Shown: positions 51,499 to 60,131, numbered from the stretch's first letter. The stretch is 64,000 bases of DNA from Aestuariirhabdus sp049985285 (GCF_049985285.1 NZ_JBNIEU010000001.1:434001-498000), one strand, 5' to 3'. Numbers and translations: made by a program. Notes: generated by a model from the sequence alone, not told the origin.

Positions 51499-52827
51499 AT
51501 GAAAAAGTTTTCACTGCTGCTGGCGCTGATTTTGGTAACGGGCGCAGCGGCCATGCCCTATTTTGTAGGCACCGAGGCCGAGCAAATATACAAACGGGAA
51601 GTCGCTCGCCTCAACCAGCAAGCTGCTCAATCTGGCCTCGAGAACGTCCAACACGAATACCAGCGCGGCCTCTATAGCAGCCACTCCCGATTGCAGTTTG
51701 AGGTGCGCAGCGAGCAGAGTGAGCTGGATCGCATCGTCGTTGTGATTGAGTCCGATATCTCACACGGCCCCTTACTCAGTACCGACAGCGGACTGGCCAC
51801 AGGCCTCTACGCTTCTCGCGACAGCCTGTTTTTGGAGGATGTACCGCAGGAGCTGGCTGATTTTCTGCAAGAGACACTCGGCGACCAGATTGCCACCGCA
51901 TCGACCCTGGTGACATTCGACCAGCAGCTGAGGTCACTGGCCCAGATTGCCGCCTTCAGCTACCGCAACCAAGGGGTACAGTTTGATTTTGGCGGTGCAG
52001 AACTTAATCTCGCATCAAATCTGCAAACAGATACATCCAGTGGCACGCTCACCCTCCTTCCCCTCAGCATAAAAGATGATGAGGGTTCGGTAGAGCTGAG
52101 CCAGGGGGTGGGTGAATTCAATGTTGAGATGGTCAACCCCTCCCTCGCGGTCGGTGATTTTTCGATCCTGTTCGATACCCTGCAGATCAACACCCCCCAA
52201 CTGAACGCTACCCTGAACGCGCTTTCCATGCGCACCTCTCAACGCCTGATCGACGAAAAGCTGAGCATTGAGGAGAGTATCTCCATCGGTTCAATTCAAG
52301 CCCCGGTGCCGTTAACGGCCGCGAGTTACGACCTTGAACTATCCCAACTGGATCCCGCTGCAGTTGATATGTGGACCCAGCTGGCCAACCAGTTTGATCA
52401 ACAGTTATCAGAGAACCCTGAGCTTATTGAGCAGGAGGTTCGTACCCTGACCAGCCGCATATTCCAACCCGGGCTAACACTCAACCAGGGGCTGCGTCTG
52501 GATGCATTCGGCGGCACGGTCGCCACTAATCTGGATATTCGATACATTGGCCTCGCCGGCAGCCAACACCCGATGGATGTGCAGGACCCATTGTTGCTAC
52601 TCGACGCACTGGAAGCGGACCTGCTGATGAGCGCCGATGAGCAGGCGGTTAACGCGAGCCCGCTGGCGGGGATGGTTGACCTCTACCTGGACCAGGGGCT
52701 ATTAACCCGTGAAGGCGACCAGCTGCAGCTCAAGGGTCAACTACGCGGCGGTCAAATGACCCTGAACGGGCAACCCTTTCCGCTGCGGGAAATGCTACAA
52801 CAGCAGCTACAGGGCAATGCCTACTAA
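51499..52827 (+). CDS. YdgA-like DUF945 protein
   Basis: Exported or membrane-anchored protein of 442 residues in the DUF945 (YdgA) family. MKKFSLLLALILVTGAAAMP is an uncleaved or cleaved signal, followed by YFVGTEAEQIYKREVARLNQ (about 20-39), the characteristic start of YdgA. The remainder is beta-rich and repetitive, AsmA-like in flavour. AAAGGA seven bases before ATG supports the start over the longer frame from 51214 that crosses the yjbR-like gene. Confidence 0.85.
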   Translation: MKKFSLLLALILVTGAAAMPYFVGTEAEQIYKREVARLNQQAAQSGLENVQHEYQRGLYSSHSRLQFEVRSEQSELDRIVVVIESDISHGPLLSTDSGLATGLYASRDSLFLEDVPQELADFLQETLGDQIATASTLVTFDQQLRSLAQIAAFSYRNQGVQFDFGGAELNLASNLQTDTSSGTLTLLPLSIKDDEGSVELSQGVGEFNVEMVNPSLAVGDFSILFDTLQINTPQLNATLNALSMRTSQRLIDEKLSIEESISIGSIQAPVPLTAASYDLELSQLDPAAVDMWTQLANQFDQQLSENPELIEQEVRTLTSRIFQPGLTLNQGLRLDAFGGTVATNLDIRYIGLAGSQHPMDVQDPLLLLDALEADLLMSADEQAVNASPLAGMVDLYLDQGLLTREGDQLQLKGQLRGGQMTLNGQPFPLREMLQQQLQGNAY

Positions 52828-52874
52828 CACCCTCCCTTGCAGTTTTAACCTATACGCCACAGGAGTGAACACCA

Positions 52875-54227
52875 TTGAGCCCTGAACCGACCATCGCCTT
52901 TGACCGCCATCAGGCAGATGCCTATACCGACCATCTGGCGGCTCTCAATGAATCGAACCCCGTGTTGGCGAGCGAGGATATCTACAACCAGTTTGGCGTC
53001 TTGCTCATTACCAAAGGTACTCCCCTTAGCCCCGGAAAAGTGAAGGTCCTGAACCAACACCGGCTTGAAAAAACTATAGAACAGCAGGTAGAGATCAGTC
53101 GCACACTCAGCGACCGTGAACTCTACGACCTGGCCATCGCGTACCTGGAAGAGCGCACGGACTATCTTGAAATCCATAATGAAAATGACTACGGCAGCGC
53201 CTTTGCCCAGTTTTTTCTACACACGCCCCTGCCTCCCGTCATTCGACAAAAACTCACCGTAATGCGGGAGCGCTTACCGTCGGAATTTATTCACTTGCTG
53301 TTTAGCGCCTGGGGCTGCGGACTCATCGCAAAAGAGATGAAACTCTCTCAGGCAAAACAATACAACGCCTTCTTGTGCGGCCTTTGTCATGACCTTGGCA
53401 TACTCCACCTGCAACCCGAATTGCTCGATTTCAGCACCGGCGTTACTCCTGAAAAACTACGCACCATGCAAAGTCATGTGGTGATTGGCAAACTGATCGT
53501 CGAAGAGCTTGGTTTATGGGAGCCCGAGATCGCCCAGGGTATTCTTGAACACCACGAACGCCTGGACCAGAGTGGTTACCCGACGCGAAAACCCGCCGAT
53601 AAAATGGGCATTATGGGGCAGATCGTGGCGGGAGCAGATTTGATCCACCATCTCAGCACCACGGCGCTGGAGGGTAAGGAAGCTGCCCTAAAAAGCTGCC
53701 TGCCTCACTTTAAAATTCACTACGAAGCGTTCAAACCGGAAGTCTGCAGTGCGGTGTTTCATATTCTCAGCCGCACCAAGCGCCACCCGCAAGCGGGAGG
53801 CGAAACCAGCGCTCAGCTATTACAGCGTATTCAGGGCACCCAGCAGGTGCTGCAATCGCTGGCAGCGGCGTTACCGGAACTGCTCGCCCAGGAAGCTGAC
53901 TTTATCGACCAACCCGGCGGCACCGGAATCAAAAAAGTATCGCGGGCCATTCTAGACGCCCTCAGGCGCTCAGGTCTGGGGGAGGAGGTACTCGCCCTTT
54001 GGCTGCAAGAAAGCTCCAGTTCCCCGGACCCAGACCCGGAGCTATTGCAGGAACTTGAAGAGGCCGACGCTATGCAATACGAGCTGCTATGGCTCTTCAA
54101 ACGCCTGGGTTGGTGTATAGAGCTGCTGCAACAGCAAGGGCAGGCACTCCCTGAACTCGCCTCACTGCTAGCGCTCAAACAGAGTATCGACACCTCCCTC
54201 AAGGAGCGCTGGGTACATTACCACTAG
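52875..54227 (+). CDS. Degenerate HD-GYP protein, TTG start
   Basis: Cytoplasmic protein of 450 residues. The N-terminus (about 1-85) has the ASEDIYNQFGVLLITKGTPL segment common before HD-GYP domains. The HD domain shows His172-Asp173 in HDLGI, where HD-GYP proteins have HDIGK. HHERLDQSGYP follows at 226-236 against HHExxDGxGYP, then ADLIHHL. Metal ligands remain, but the Lys and one Gly of the signature are lost, so c-di-GMP hydrolysis is uncertain. A C-terminal helical part (about 300-450) is unique. TTG start with AGGAG nine bases upstream. Confidence 0.8.
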   Translation: MSPEPTIAFDRHQADAYTDHLAALNESNPVLASEDIYNQFGVLLITKGTPLSPGKVKVLNQHRLEKTIEQQVEISRTLSDRELYDLAIAYLEERTDYLEIHNENDYGSAFAQFFLHTPLPPVIRQKLTVMRERLPSEFIHLLFSAWGCGLIAKEMKLSQAKQYNAFLCGLCHDLGILHLQPELLDFSTGVTPEKLRTMQSHVVIGKLIVEELGLWEPEIAQGILEHHERLDQSGYPTRKPADKMGIMGQIVAGADLIHHLSTTALEGKEAALKSCLPHFKIHYEAFKPEVCSAVFHILSRTKRHPQAGGETSAQLLQRIQGTQQVLQSLAAALPELLAQEADFIDQPGGTGIKKVSRAILDALRRSGLGEEVLALWLQESSSSPDPDPELLQELEEADAMQYELLWLFKRLGWCIELLQQQGQALPELASLLALKQSIDTSLKERWVHYH

Positions 54228-54274
54228 GGTCGTTTTAGCAGCGCCAGTGCAGCGCCGGCAAAGTGCAACCCCGC

Positions 54275-55165
54275 TCAGGCCATCCGGGGGTACTGCTGGC
54301 ACAACTCAATCCAACGCCGTATGCCCGCGCTGCGATACTTGCTTCGATGCAGGATAAAGTAAAAATGACGGGAAAAATCGCGCCCTGGAACGGCCAGCGG
54401 CACCAGGGTGCCGCGCTTGAAGGCATCCCTCAGCGCCACCATCGACAGACAACCGATACCCAAGCCGGCCTCCACCGCGCGCTTGATCGCCTCAGTGTGC
54501 TGCAACTCCAGACGAATAGTGAGCTCCGGCACCAGCCCGTGCAAAGCTCGTTCGAACGTCTGCCGGGTACCGGAGCCCGATTCGCGTAAAATCCACGGGG
54601 TTTGACGCAGCGCGCGATCGTCCAGAACCCCCGCCTGGGCCAACCGGTGTTCAGGGGCACAAAAAGCCACCAGACGGTCTTCCCGCCAGGGAATAATCTC
54701 CAGATCCGGGTGGTGCAACTCCCCCTCGATCAGGCCGATATCGAGATCATAGTTCAACACCCGCTGAACCACCTGCGACGTATTTGCCACCTCCAGGGAT
54801 ACCCGCGCCCCGTCTTGCTCGCCCATGTAACGCGACATGATCCCAACAGCAAGGTAGTTGCCAATGGTCAGTGTTGCTCCCACATGCAAGGCTCCCGGTG
54901 TACGATGCTGCTCCAGCGCCTGTTCAAACTCTGCCGCTTGCTCCAACAATGATTCCGCAGCCGGGCGCAGTAAGCGTCCCAACTCATTAAGTTGCAGGCG
55001 CCTGCCCACCCGATCAAACAGCTGAATATCGAACTGTCGCTCCAGATCCCTGAGCGCTCCACTCGCTGCCGACTGGGACATCGATAACCGCTGCGCCGCA
55101 CGGGTGATATTTTCAGTGTGAGCCGCGGCCAAAAACACCTCTAGCTGTCGAAAGCTGTACTTCAT
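54275..55165 (-). CDS. finR: LysR-type regulator FinR-like
   Basis: DNA-binding regulator of 296 residues, divergent from fpr. The helix-turn-helix (about 2-60) reads FRQLEVFLAAAHTENITRAA and LSMSQSAASGALRDLERQF. The effector domain follows. In Pseudomonas putida a LysR protein in this arrangement, FinR, activates fpr in response to superoxide and sulfite. The name is by context; the family alone would not tell. Its stop is 47 bases from that of the convergent HD-GYP gene. Confidence 0.82.
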   Translation of the reverse strand: MKYSFRQLEVFLAAAHTENITRAAQRLSMSQSAASGALRDLERQFDIQLFDRVGRRLQLNELGRLLRPAAESLLEQAAEFEQALEQHRTPGALHVGATLTIGNYLAVGIMSRYMGEQDGARVSLEVANTSQVVQRVLNYDLDIGLIEGELHHPDLEIIPWREDRLVAFCAPEHRLAQAGVLDDRALRQTPWILRESGSGTRQTFERALHGLVPELTIRLELQHTEAIKRAVEAGLGIGCLSMVALRDAFKRGTLVPLAVPGRDFSRHFYFILHRSKYRSAGIRRWIELCQQYPRMA

Positions 55166-55265
55166 TATCTGGTTTTCCGATAAGCAGTATCGATAATACC
55201 CATTTTACCGATATAAAGACCTAAAGCTATAGTGACCCAATAATCACTACCCCGAGAGATTTTCG
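55166..55265. promoter_or_regulatory. finR-fpr control region with repeated half-sites
   Basis: The 100-base spacer is AT-rich. TTTTCCGAT (55173-55181) and TTTACCGAT (55204-55212) are near-identical direct repeats 31 bases apart, about three helical turns. Between them lies the palindrome TATCGATA (55188-55195). These are candidate FinR binding sites. No good -10/-35 pair was fixed. Confidence 0.5.
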
Positions 55266-56039
55266 ATGAGCGCATTGCTTCGCGAGCAGGTGACCGACGT
55301 CCAGCACTGGAACGACACACTGTTCAGTTTTAAGACGACCCGCAGCCCAGGCCTCCGCTTCAAGAACGGTCACTTCATCATGATCGGTCTTGAACTGGAA
55401 GGCAAACCGCTGCTACGCGCTTATAGCATCGCCAGTGCAAACCATGAAGAGGAGCTGGAGTTCTTTAGCATCAAGGTCCCCGATGGTCCGCTGACCTCTC
55501 GCCTGCAAAACCTTAGCATCGGCGATGAGATCGTAATGAGCCGCAAGCCAACCGGCACATTGGTGCAGGATCACCTGCTGCCGGGACGCAACCTGTACCT
55601 GCTGAGCACCGGAACCGGTCTCGCCCCCTTTCTCAGCATTATCAAGGATCCGGAGATTTACGAGAATTTCGATCGGGTGATACTCACCCACGGCGTACGA
55701 TACACCTCGGAGCTCGCCTACCAGCAGATGATCACTGAGGAGTTACCCAATAACGAATACTTCGGTGTCGAGGTACAGGAAAAGTTGCTCTACTACCCCA
55801 CGGTGACCCGGGAAAAATACCGCAACAATGGCCGCCTTACCGATCTTCTGGTCACGGGAAAGCTCTCGTCCGATTTGGGACTACCGCCCCTCAGCCTGGA
55901 GAATGACCGCTTCATGCTGTGTGGCAGTCCCAGTATGCTGAAAGAGTTTAGCGCCATCCTCGATGGCATGGGTTTTCAGGAATCCCGGCACGGAGAGGCT
56001 GCCCATTACGTTATCGAGAGAGCGTTCGTCGAGCGCTAG
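55266..56039 (+). CDS. fpr: Ferredoxin-NADP+ reductase Fpr
   Basis: FAD enzyme of 257 residues exchanging electrons between NADPH and ferredoxin or flavodoxin, used in oxidative-stress and iron-sulfur repair. LLRAYSIASAN (about 49-59) binds FAD, STGTGLAPFLSIIKDPEIYE (about 116-135) binds NADPH, and the C-terminus ends in VIERAFVER, as in Pseudomonas-type Fpr. The length is right for this subclass (about 258). Confidence 0.94.
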   Translation: MSALLREQVTDVQHWNDTLFSFKTTRSPGLRFKNGHFIMIGLELEGKPLLRAYSIASANHEEELEFFSIKVPDGPLTSRLQNLSIGDEIVMSRKPTGTLVQDHLLPGRNLYLLSTGTGLAPFLSIIKDPEIYENFDRVILTHGVRYTSELAYQQMITEELPNNEYFGVEVQEKLLYYPTVTREKYRNNGRLTDLLVTGKLSSDLGLPPLSLENDRFMLCGSPSMLKEFSAILDGMGFQESRHGEAAHYVIERAFVER

Positions 56040-56073
56040 CAACGCTCTCCTTGGCACCGGAGGGCCTATATCC

Positions 56074-56550
56074 CTAGCCGGCTGCAAACCGATGCAGCGC
56101 GTCGCCGCTCAAACGATAGATGATCCACTCATCCTGGGGTGTCGCTCCAAGGCTTTTATAGAAGCCGATGGCAGGCTCATTCCAGTCCAGCACGCTCCAT
56201 TCAAAACGTCCACAACCCTGGGCAACAGCCAGCTGCGCCAAATGCCGCAACAACCCCTTTCCCGCACCCCCTCCCCTCTCCTCCGGGGTAATATAGAGAT
56301 CCTCAAGGTAGAGCCCTTTTCGCCCCAGCCAGGTGGAGTAGTTGTAGAAAAAAACCGCGTAGCCTATCGCCTTACCGTCACGTTCACACAGCAGCGCACG
56401 GGCCGGCGAGTCATCTCCAAATAACGAATCCCGAATCCCCTCTGCGTCCGTTTTAACCTCCTGTTCCGCTTTTTCATAACGCGCCAGCTCACGAATAAAA
56501 CGCTCAATAGTGGCCACATCTTTTTCCGCGGCCGGACGAATTGTGATCAT
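56074..56550 (-). CDS. SSAT-like GNAT acetyltransferase
   Basis: Acetyltransferase of 158 residues. IRPAAEKDVATIERFIRELA (about 4-23) and GLYLEDLYITPEERGGGAGK (about 79-98, with the acetyl-CoA loop) are present. WSVLDWNEPAIGFYKSLGA (about 117-135) resembles spermidine/spermine and thialysine N-acetyltransferases, notably the WNEPxxxFYK segment. The substrate may be a diamine, but this is inference. Start at MITIRP; an upstream frame to 56658 is not conserved. Confidence 0.85.
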   Translation of the reverse strand: MITIRPAAEKDVATIERFIRELARYEKAEQEVKTDAEGIRDSLFGDDSPARALLCERDGKAIGYAVFFYNYSTWLGRKGLYLEDLYITPEERGGGAGKGLLRHLAQLAVAQGCGRFEWSVLDWNEPAIGFYKSLGATPQDEWIIYRLSGDALHRFAAG

Positions 56551-56996
56551 TGCTCTCTCCCTGTGGGTTGTACACTGCCCGCCACCAATAGCGTCATAAC
56601 ATTCAATCAGGTGGCATTTTATTATGAATAACAAAAAGATAGGGCTCGCCCACGACATAAGCTGACGCCGGGAATCCAGCGGGCTAGCCCTAGTAACACT
56701 GACTTTTCGAGTCCACGGCTAACAGCGCGACCTCTTAGCCCCTCCCCCAACCCCGAAGCCCTTGAATCCACGCATAAGAGATAAGCGTAAAAAATTCATA
56801 CAACTATCGCGCTACAATGATTGACGTCAATCACATAGCGTGTAAACTCGATAACAGCCTGAAGGTATGGCTGTATTGTATGGTTACCGTAAGACGCATT
56901 CCAAGAAGTTCGTCCTGTAGACATAAGAAATACCCCATCTTTTCAGCAACAACGCCCTTCTGGGTATATCGTGTTTGGTTTACAGGATTTTAAGAA
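56551..56996 (+). promoter_or_regulatory. Cold-shock gene control region and long leader
   Basis: 446 bases without a gene. TTGACG (56821-56826), 16 bases, TAAACT (56843-56848) make a good promoter. TGATTGACGTCAATCA (56818-56833) is a perfect 16-bp palindrome covering the -35. The predicted mRNA leader is about 140 bases, the size found in cspA-type mRNAs, which fold as thermosensors. The part from 56551 to about 56800 shows nothing I can assign. Confidence 0.65.
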
Positions 56997-57203
56997 ATGT
57001 CTACTACCACTGGTACAGTAAAGTTTTTCAACGAAACTAAAGGCTTCGGCTTCATCGAGCAAGAGTCTGGTCCTGACGTGTTTGTTCACTTCAGCGCTAT
57101 CCAGTCTGACGGCTTCCGTACTCTGGCTGAAGGCCAGAAAGTACAGTTCACCGTTACTCAAGGCCAGAAGGGCCTGCAGGCTGAGGACGTTACACCTATC
57201 TAA
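56997..57203 (+). CDS. CspA-family cold-shock protein
   Basis: Single-stranded nucleic-acid-binding beta barrel of 68 residues, an RNA chaperone. TGTVKFFNETKGFGFIEQ (RNP1, KGFGFI) and DVFVHFSAI (RNP2, VFVHF) are intact, and VTQGQKGLQAEDVTPI closes the fold. Codon use is biased toward abundant codons (CGT, CTG, GGT), which suggests high expression. TAAG lies six bases before the ATG. Paralogues are usual, so a specific letter is not given. Confidence 0.95.
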   Translation: MSTTTGTVKFFNETKGFGFIEQESGPDVFVHFSAIQSDGFRTLAEGQKVQFTVTQGQKGLQAEDVTPI

Positions 57204-57223
57204 GGTTAACGCTCGGTTCTGTT

Positions 57224-57255
57224 GCAGCGGGGCGTTCGCCCCGCTGCTTTAATTT
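57224..57255 (+). terminator. Terminator of the cold-shock gene
   Basis: GCAGCGGGGCG-TTCG-CCCCGCTGC (stem 10 bp with a stable UUCG-type loop) followed by TTTAATTT, 21 bases past the stop. Confidence 0.9.
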
Positions 57256-57313
57256 CTGCTCCACCGCTACTATATTGCCCGCTAGGCCGGCGATAGCTAC
57301 CCACCTTTTACCC

Positions 57314-58015
57314 TTAGTGAAGTGCGCGCCCGCACCCGCTAAAACTTTGCCCATCCCACATCACCCTAACCGAAGACGCAAACGACTCACCACTCATGGT
57401 GTCACTGCAGGGCTTGGCCTCAATGCGGATCTGTAAACGCTCTTTCGGCAGACGATAAACCGTAACCCTGGCCGCCTGATCGGTTTGTGGCGCCGGCAGC
57501 CTGAACTCGATTCGCGTCTCGCCGTACCCTGTCACCAGATGCGACATCACTCCCTGCCCAATCTCCAAATACCAACCCGGTTCGTTACCTGCCGCCCGGT
57601 AATCAAACCCATTCAGCTTGGACGCCTCCCAGATTGCCGCGCGACGGTCATTCTGGCAAAGGTAGGTCTGCCCGGCCGACGCCAGCGTTGCCTCCTCGCC
57701 CTTACGCCAGAAGCTGAGACCGTCTCCCAAATAACGCTCGCCGGACCCGCCAAGCATCCGGTTCAGCGCTACCGTACTTTGGGGTAAAAACAGCCATACG
57801 CGCTCGCCGTCTCCACGAGCGACGAAATCAAATCCCTTATCACAGCGATAGACCCAGGTATTGGCGGGACTCGCCGATTCGGCCCAACCCGGATCGACCG
57901 GCTTGACCAGGGCGCACCCTGCCAGCAGCACTCCACCTAACAGCGCCACCCCCCGTCGCCCCAACCACGATCCCAGGCTTAACTTTCCATCCAAACCTGA
58001 TGCACCCAATGCCAT
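57314..58015 (-). CDS. MliC-domain lipoprotein
   Basis: Exported protein of up to 233 residues. The lipobox LLAGC falls near residue 34, an unusually late position, so a GTG around residue 23 may be the real start; the listed start overlaps the upstream gene by 37 bases. YRCDKGFDFVARGDGERVWL (about 51-70) and GQTYLCQND (about 113) form an MliC (lysozyme inhibitor) domain. A second domain (about 125-230) with a Cys pair (KPCSDTMS, SGCGRALH) resembles the small COG3650-like domain. A role in guarding murein from lysozyme is plausible. Confidence 0.75.
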   Translation of the reverse strand: MALGASGLDGKLSLGSWLGRRGVALLGGVLLAGCALVKPVDPGWAESASPANTWVYRCDKGFDFVARGDGERVWLFLPQSTVALNRMLGGSGERYLGDGLSFWRKGEEATLASAGQTYLCQNDRRAAIWEASKLNGFDYRAAGNEPGWYLEIGQGVMSHLVTGYGETRIEFRLPAPQTDQAARVTVYRLPKERLQIRIEAKPCSDTMSGESFASSVRVMWDGQSFSGCGRALH

Positions 58016-58380
58016 ACGCTATCCCACCGCTGCTCGCCGATCTCCTGATCCTCCCAGACGACAACCTCGCCCAGGGCATCAACCGCATAATAACACCCCC
58101 GATCCTCGCACAGGGGCACGTACTCCCGCGGCAAGCCAAGCGACCAGGCAAGCGCGGCGACTTCAGGCAGATAGGTGTGCATTTGCGGGTCACTGGCGGT
58201 CACCGGCTCTAACGTACCGTAGACAATATCACTCGCTGTCAGCAGAAAACGGCGCAACTCATAAGGAATCGGTATCAGGATCTGCTCCTCAACATCCACC
58301 AGTTCCTCCTCAGTCGGCAGCTCCATCGGCACCGGAACCGTTTCCGCCCGCGCCCTCAATTCGTCAATAACCTCTTCCAC
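57979..58380 (-). CDS. SMI1/KNR4 (SUKH) family protein
   Basis: Cytoplasmic protein of 133 residues. The GTG at 58380 is preceded by AAAGGAG, five bases away, and avoids overlap with the next gene; the frame continues to 58452. PIPYELRRFLLTASDIVYGT (about 51-70), YLPEVAALAWSLGLPREYVP (about 85-104) and the acidic tail fit the SUKH fold. SUKH proteins often act as immunity factors to toxins, yet no toxin gene lies here, and stand-alone family members are also common. Confidence 0.8.
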   Translation of the reverse strand: MEEVIDELRARAETVPVPMELPTEEELVDVEEQILIPIPYELRRFLLTASDIVYGTLEPVTASDPQMHTYLPEVAALAWSLGLPREYVPLCEDRGCYYAVDALGEVVVWEDQEIGEQRWDSVWHWVHQVWMES

Positions 58381-58405
58381 ACCCACTCCTTTGGCCCGCA
58401 GGCCG

Positions 58406-58945
58406 TTATTTGATGACCGACAAAAGCTGTCGAAACAGGGGATCATCGGCACGCCCGATCAATTCAAACAGGGCCATCTCCACGCAGGTGAGTCGAGCCC
58501 CCTCCTCCACCAGTCGGTCCAGCGCCACTTGACGGTTAAGGGGATCTCTTGAGGCAACCCCATCTGCCACCAGATGAACGCCATACCCGGCAGACAGCAG
58601 ATCCCGCGCCGACTGATACACGCAAACATGAGCCTCAACCCCGCACAGCAGCAATTGGCGCGCGCCGCAGGCTTCAATTGCCGCGCGAATATCCGCTTCC
58701 GCCCAACCACTAAAACTCTGCTTTACCAACGGAGTTCGGCCCTCCAGCAAACCGACGAAACAAGGCAAGGTGCCACCCAACCCCTGGGGATTTTGCTCCA
58801 TCCAGATGATGGGCAGGCGCAGTATCAGCGCCCCTCGCAGAAGCTGCTGCAAGCGATGAAACAACTGTTCGCTGTGGGGCATCTGAGTCGCCAGCTTTCC
58901 CTGCAGATCAATAAACAGCAGCGCGGTATTTTCACGATCCAACAT
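58406..58945 (-). CDS. Isochorismatase-like hydrolase (YcaC type)
   Basis: Cysteine hydrolase of 179 residues. The catalytic Asp lies in ALLFIDLQGKLA (about 8-19) and the nucleophile Cys in LLCGVEAHVCVYQSARDLL (about 105-123), with the cis-peptide and Lys segment in KQSFSGW. Such YcaC-like enzymes act on small amides or imines of unknown nature. GGAGG seven bases before the second ATG fixes the start. 25 bases before the SUKH gene, so probably one transcript. Confidence 0.87.
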   Translation of the reverse strand: MLDRENTALLFIDLQGKLATQMPHSEQLFHRLQQLLRGALILRLPIIWMEQNPQGLGGTLPCFVGLLEGRTPLVKQSFSGWAEADIRAAIEACGARQLLLCGVEAHVCVYQSARDLLSAGYGVHLVADGVASRDPLNRQVALDRLVEEGARLTCVEMALFELIGRADDPLFRQLLSVIK

Positions 58946-58976
58946 CAACATACCTCCCCAATCCCGAGCAGTGGTT

Positions 58977-59600
58977 TTAACCCGTGGCCAGCCAAATACC
59001 AACCCCAACCATCAAACTGCCAGCGATTCGATTCAACATACGAACGTTTCCGCTTTTTTGCAAAAAATGACGCAGCGAACGACCACCACTTGCATAGGCA
59101 AGCATGCAGATAAATTCGCTGCACAGGATAATTCCAACCAACACACTCAACTGCGGCAACAACGGCAGCTGGGTATTAATAAACGGCGGCAATAAGGAGA
59201 TCATAAACGCCCAGCCCTTGGGGTTGGCAATAGCCGTTACCAGCCCCTGCGTAAACAACACGCGCCCTGCGACATGGGGCTGGTCGTCAATGCTATCACT
59301 GATCGCCATCTTTCCCCTCGAGCGCCACATCTGTATGCCGAGCCAAACCAGGTAGCCTCCTCCGATATATTTCAACAGCAAAAACAGACTTGGATAGTTG
59401 AGCATGATCGCCGCCACCCCGAGTACCGCGGCTACCGACACCACCCCTACCCCGACCAGCTCACCCCACATCATCCACAACGTCCGCCGCACCCCGATGG
59501 TCATGCCCATGGTCATCGCCAGGGTCATGCACATACCCGGGGTCACCGACACCAGCAGAAAGGTAGGGATAAAAATCAGCAAGACAGACAACTCAACCAC
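58977..59600 (-). CDS. LysE/RhtB-family amino-acid exporter
   Basis: Inner-membrane exporter of 207 residues with about six helices. FLLVSVTPGMCMTLAMTMGM (about 14-33) and the LFTQGLVTAIANPKGWAFMI stretch (about 112-131) with the NPK motif are family hallmarks. Substrate (homoserine, threonine or another amino acid) cannot be told. It ends 32 bases before the isochorismatase-like start, on the same strand. Confidence 0.9.
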   Translation of the reverse strand: MVELSVLLIFIPTFLLVSVTPGMCMTLAMTMGMTIGVRRTLWMMWGELVGVGVVSVAAVLGVAAIMLNYPSLFLLLKYIGGGYLVWLGIQMWRSRGKMAISDSIDDQPHVAGRVLFTQGLVTAIANPKGWAFMISLLPPFINTQLPLLPQLSVLVGIILCSEFICMLAYASGGRSLRHFLQKSGNVRMLNRIAGSLMVGVGIWLATG

Positions 59601-59696
59601 AACGACTTCCTCATACCATCAAGTGCGCTGACGCTGGTTTCCAAGCGCCACCACCGGATTCTATAAAATGGGTTAACCACCACACCGCTGGATAAA

Positions 59697-60095
59697 TTAG
59701 TGGCCCGGCTCCCACTCCGCATAGGCAGTTAATGAGTCCTGATCGGCCAACCAGGGTCGCCGATGACTGTCCCAAATGCGCCGCAACGGGCGCGCACCCG
59801 GATCATCATCCAAAGACGCAACTCGCAGCACCCAGGGTTTGTCATCGCGCCGGGCAACCAACTGGGAGCCACACTGGCCACAGAAATATCGCAGCTTGCC
59901 TGGCGACGACTCGTACTGCCGCAGCAGGGCTTCACCCCGTACCCAGCGGAAGTGCTCTGGCGCAACCGCCGCCGCAGTATTGTACGCCGCGCTGTGGGCC
60001 TTTTGACAACTCAAACAGGAGCAGTGCTGTATGGCGGAATCGAGCTGGTCCACCTCGTAGCCAACCCCTTTGCATAAACAACTTCCTTTCAACAT
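59697..60095 (-). CDS. GFA-family zinc protein 1
   Basis: Protein of 132 residues in the glutathione-dependent formaldehyde-activating (GFA/CENP-V) family. Zinc ligands are visible as SCLCKGVGYEV, HCSCLSCQKAH and FCGQCGS. A true role in formaldehyde metabolism is doubtful for most family members. Start MLKGSCLCKG; ten more residues upstream are not conserved. It lies 36 bases after the acetyltransferase gene. Confidence 0.88.
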   Translation of the reverse strand: MLKGSCLCKGVGYEVDQLDSAIQHCSCLSCQKAHSAAYNTAAAVAPEHFRWVRGEALLRQYESSPGKLRYFCGQCGSQLVARRDDKPWVLRVASLDDDPGARPLRRIWDSHRRPWLADQDSLTAYAEWEPGH

Positions 60096-60131
60096 ATTCT
60101 CGCCCTCTGTCTCTCTCCACACCACACTGGA

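Noticed and set aside
58406..58452. Longer SUKH start at 58452 overlapping the isochorismatase gene
   Set aside because: The GTG at 58380 has AAAGGAG five bases upstream and removes the overlap.
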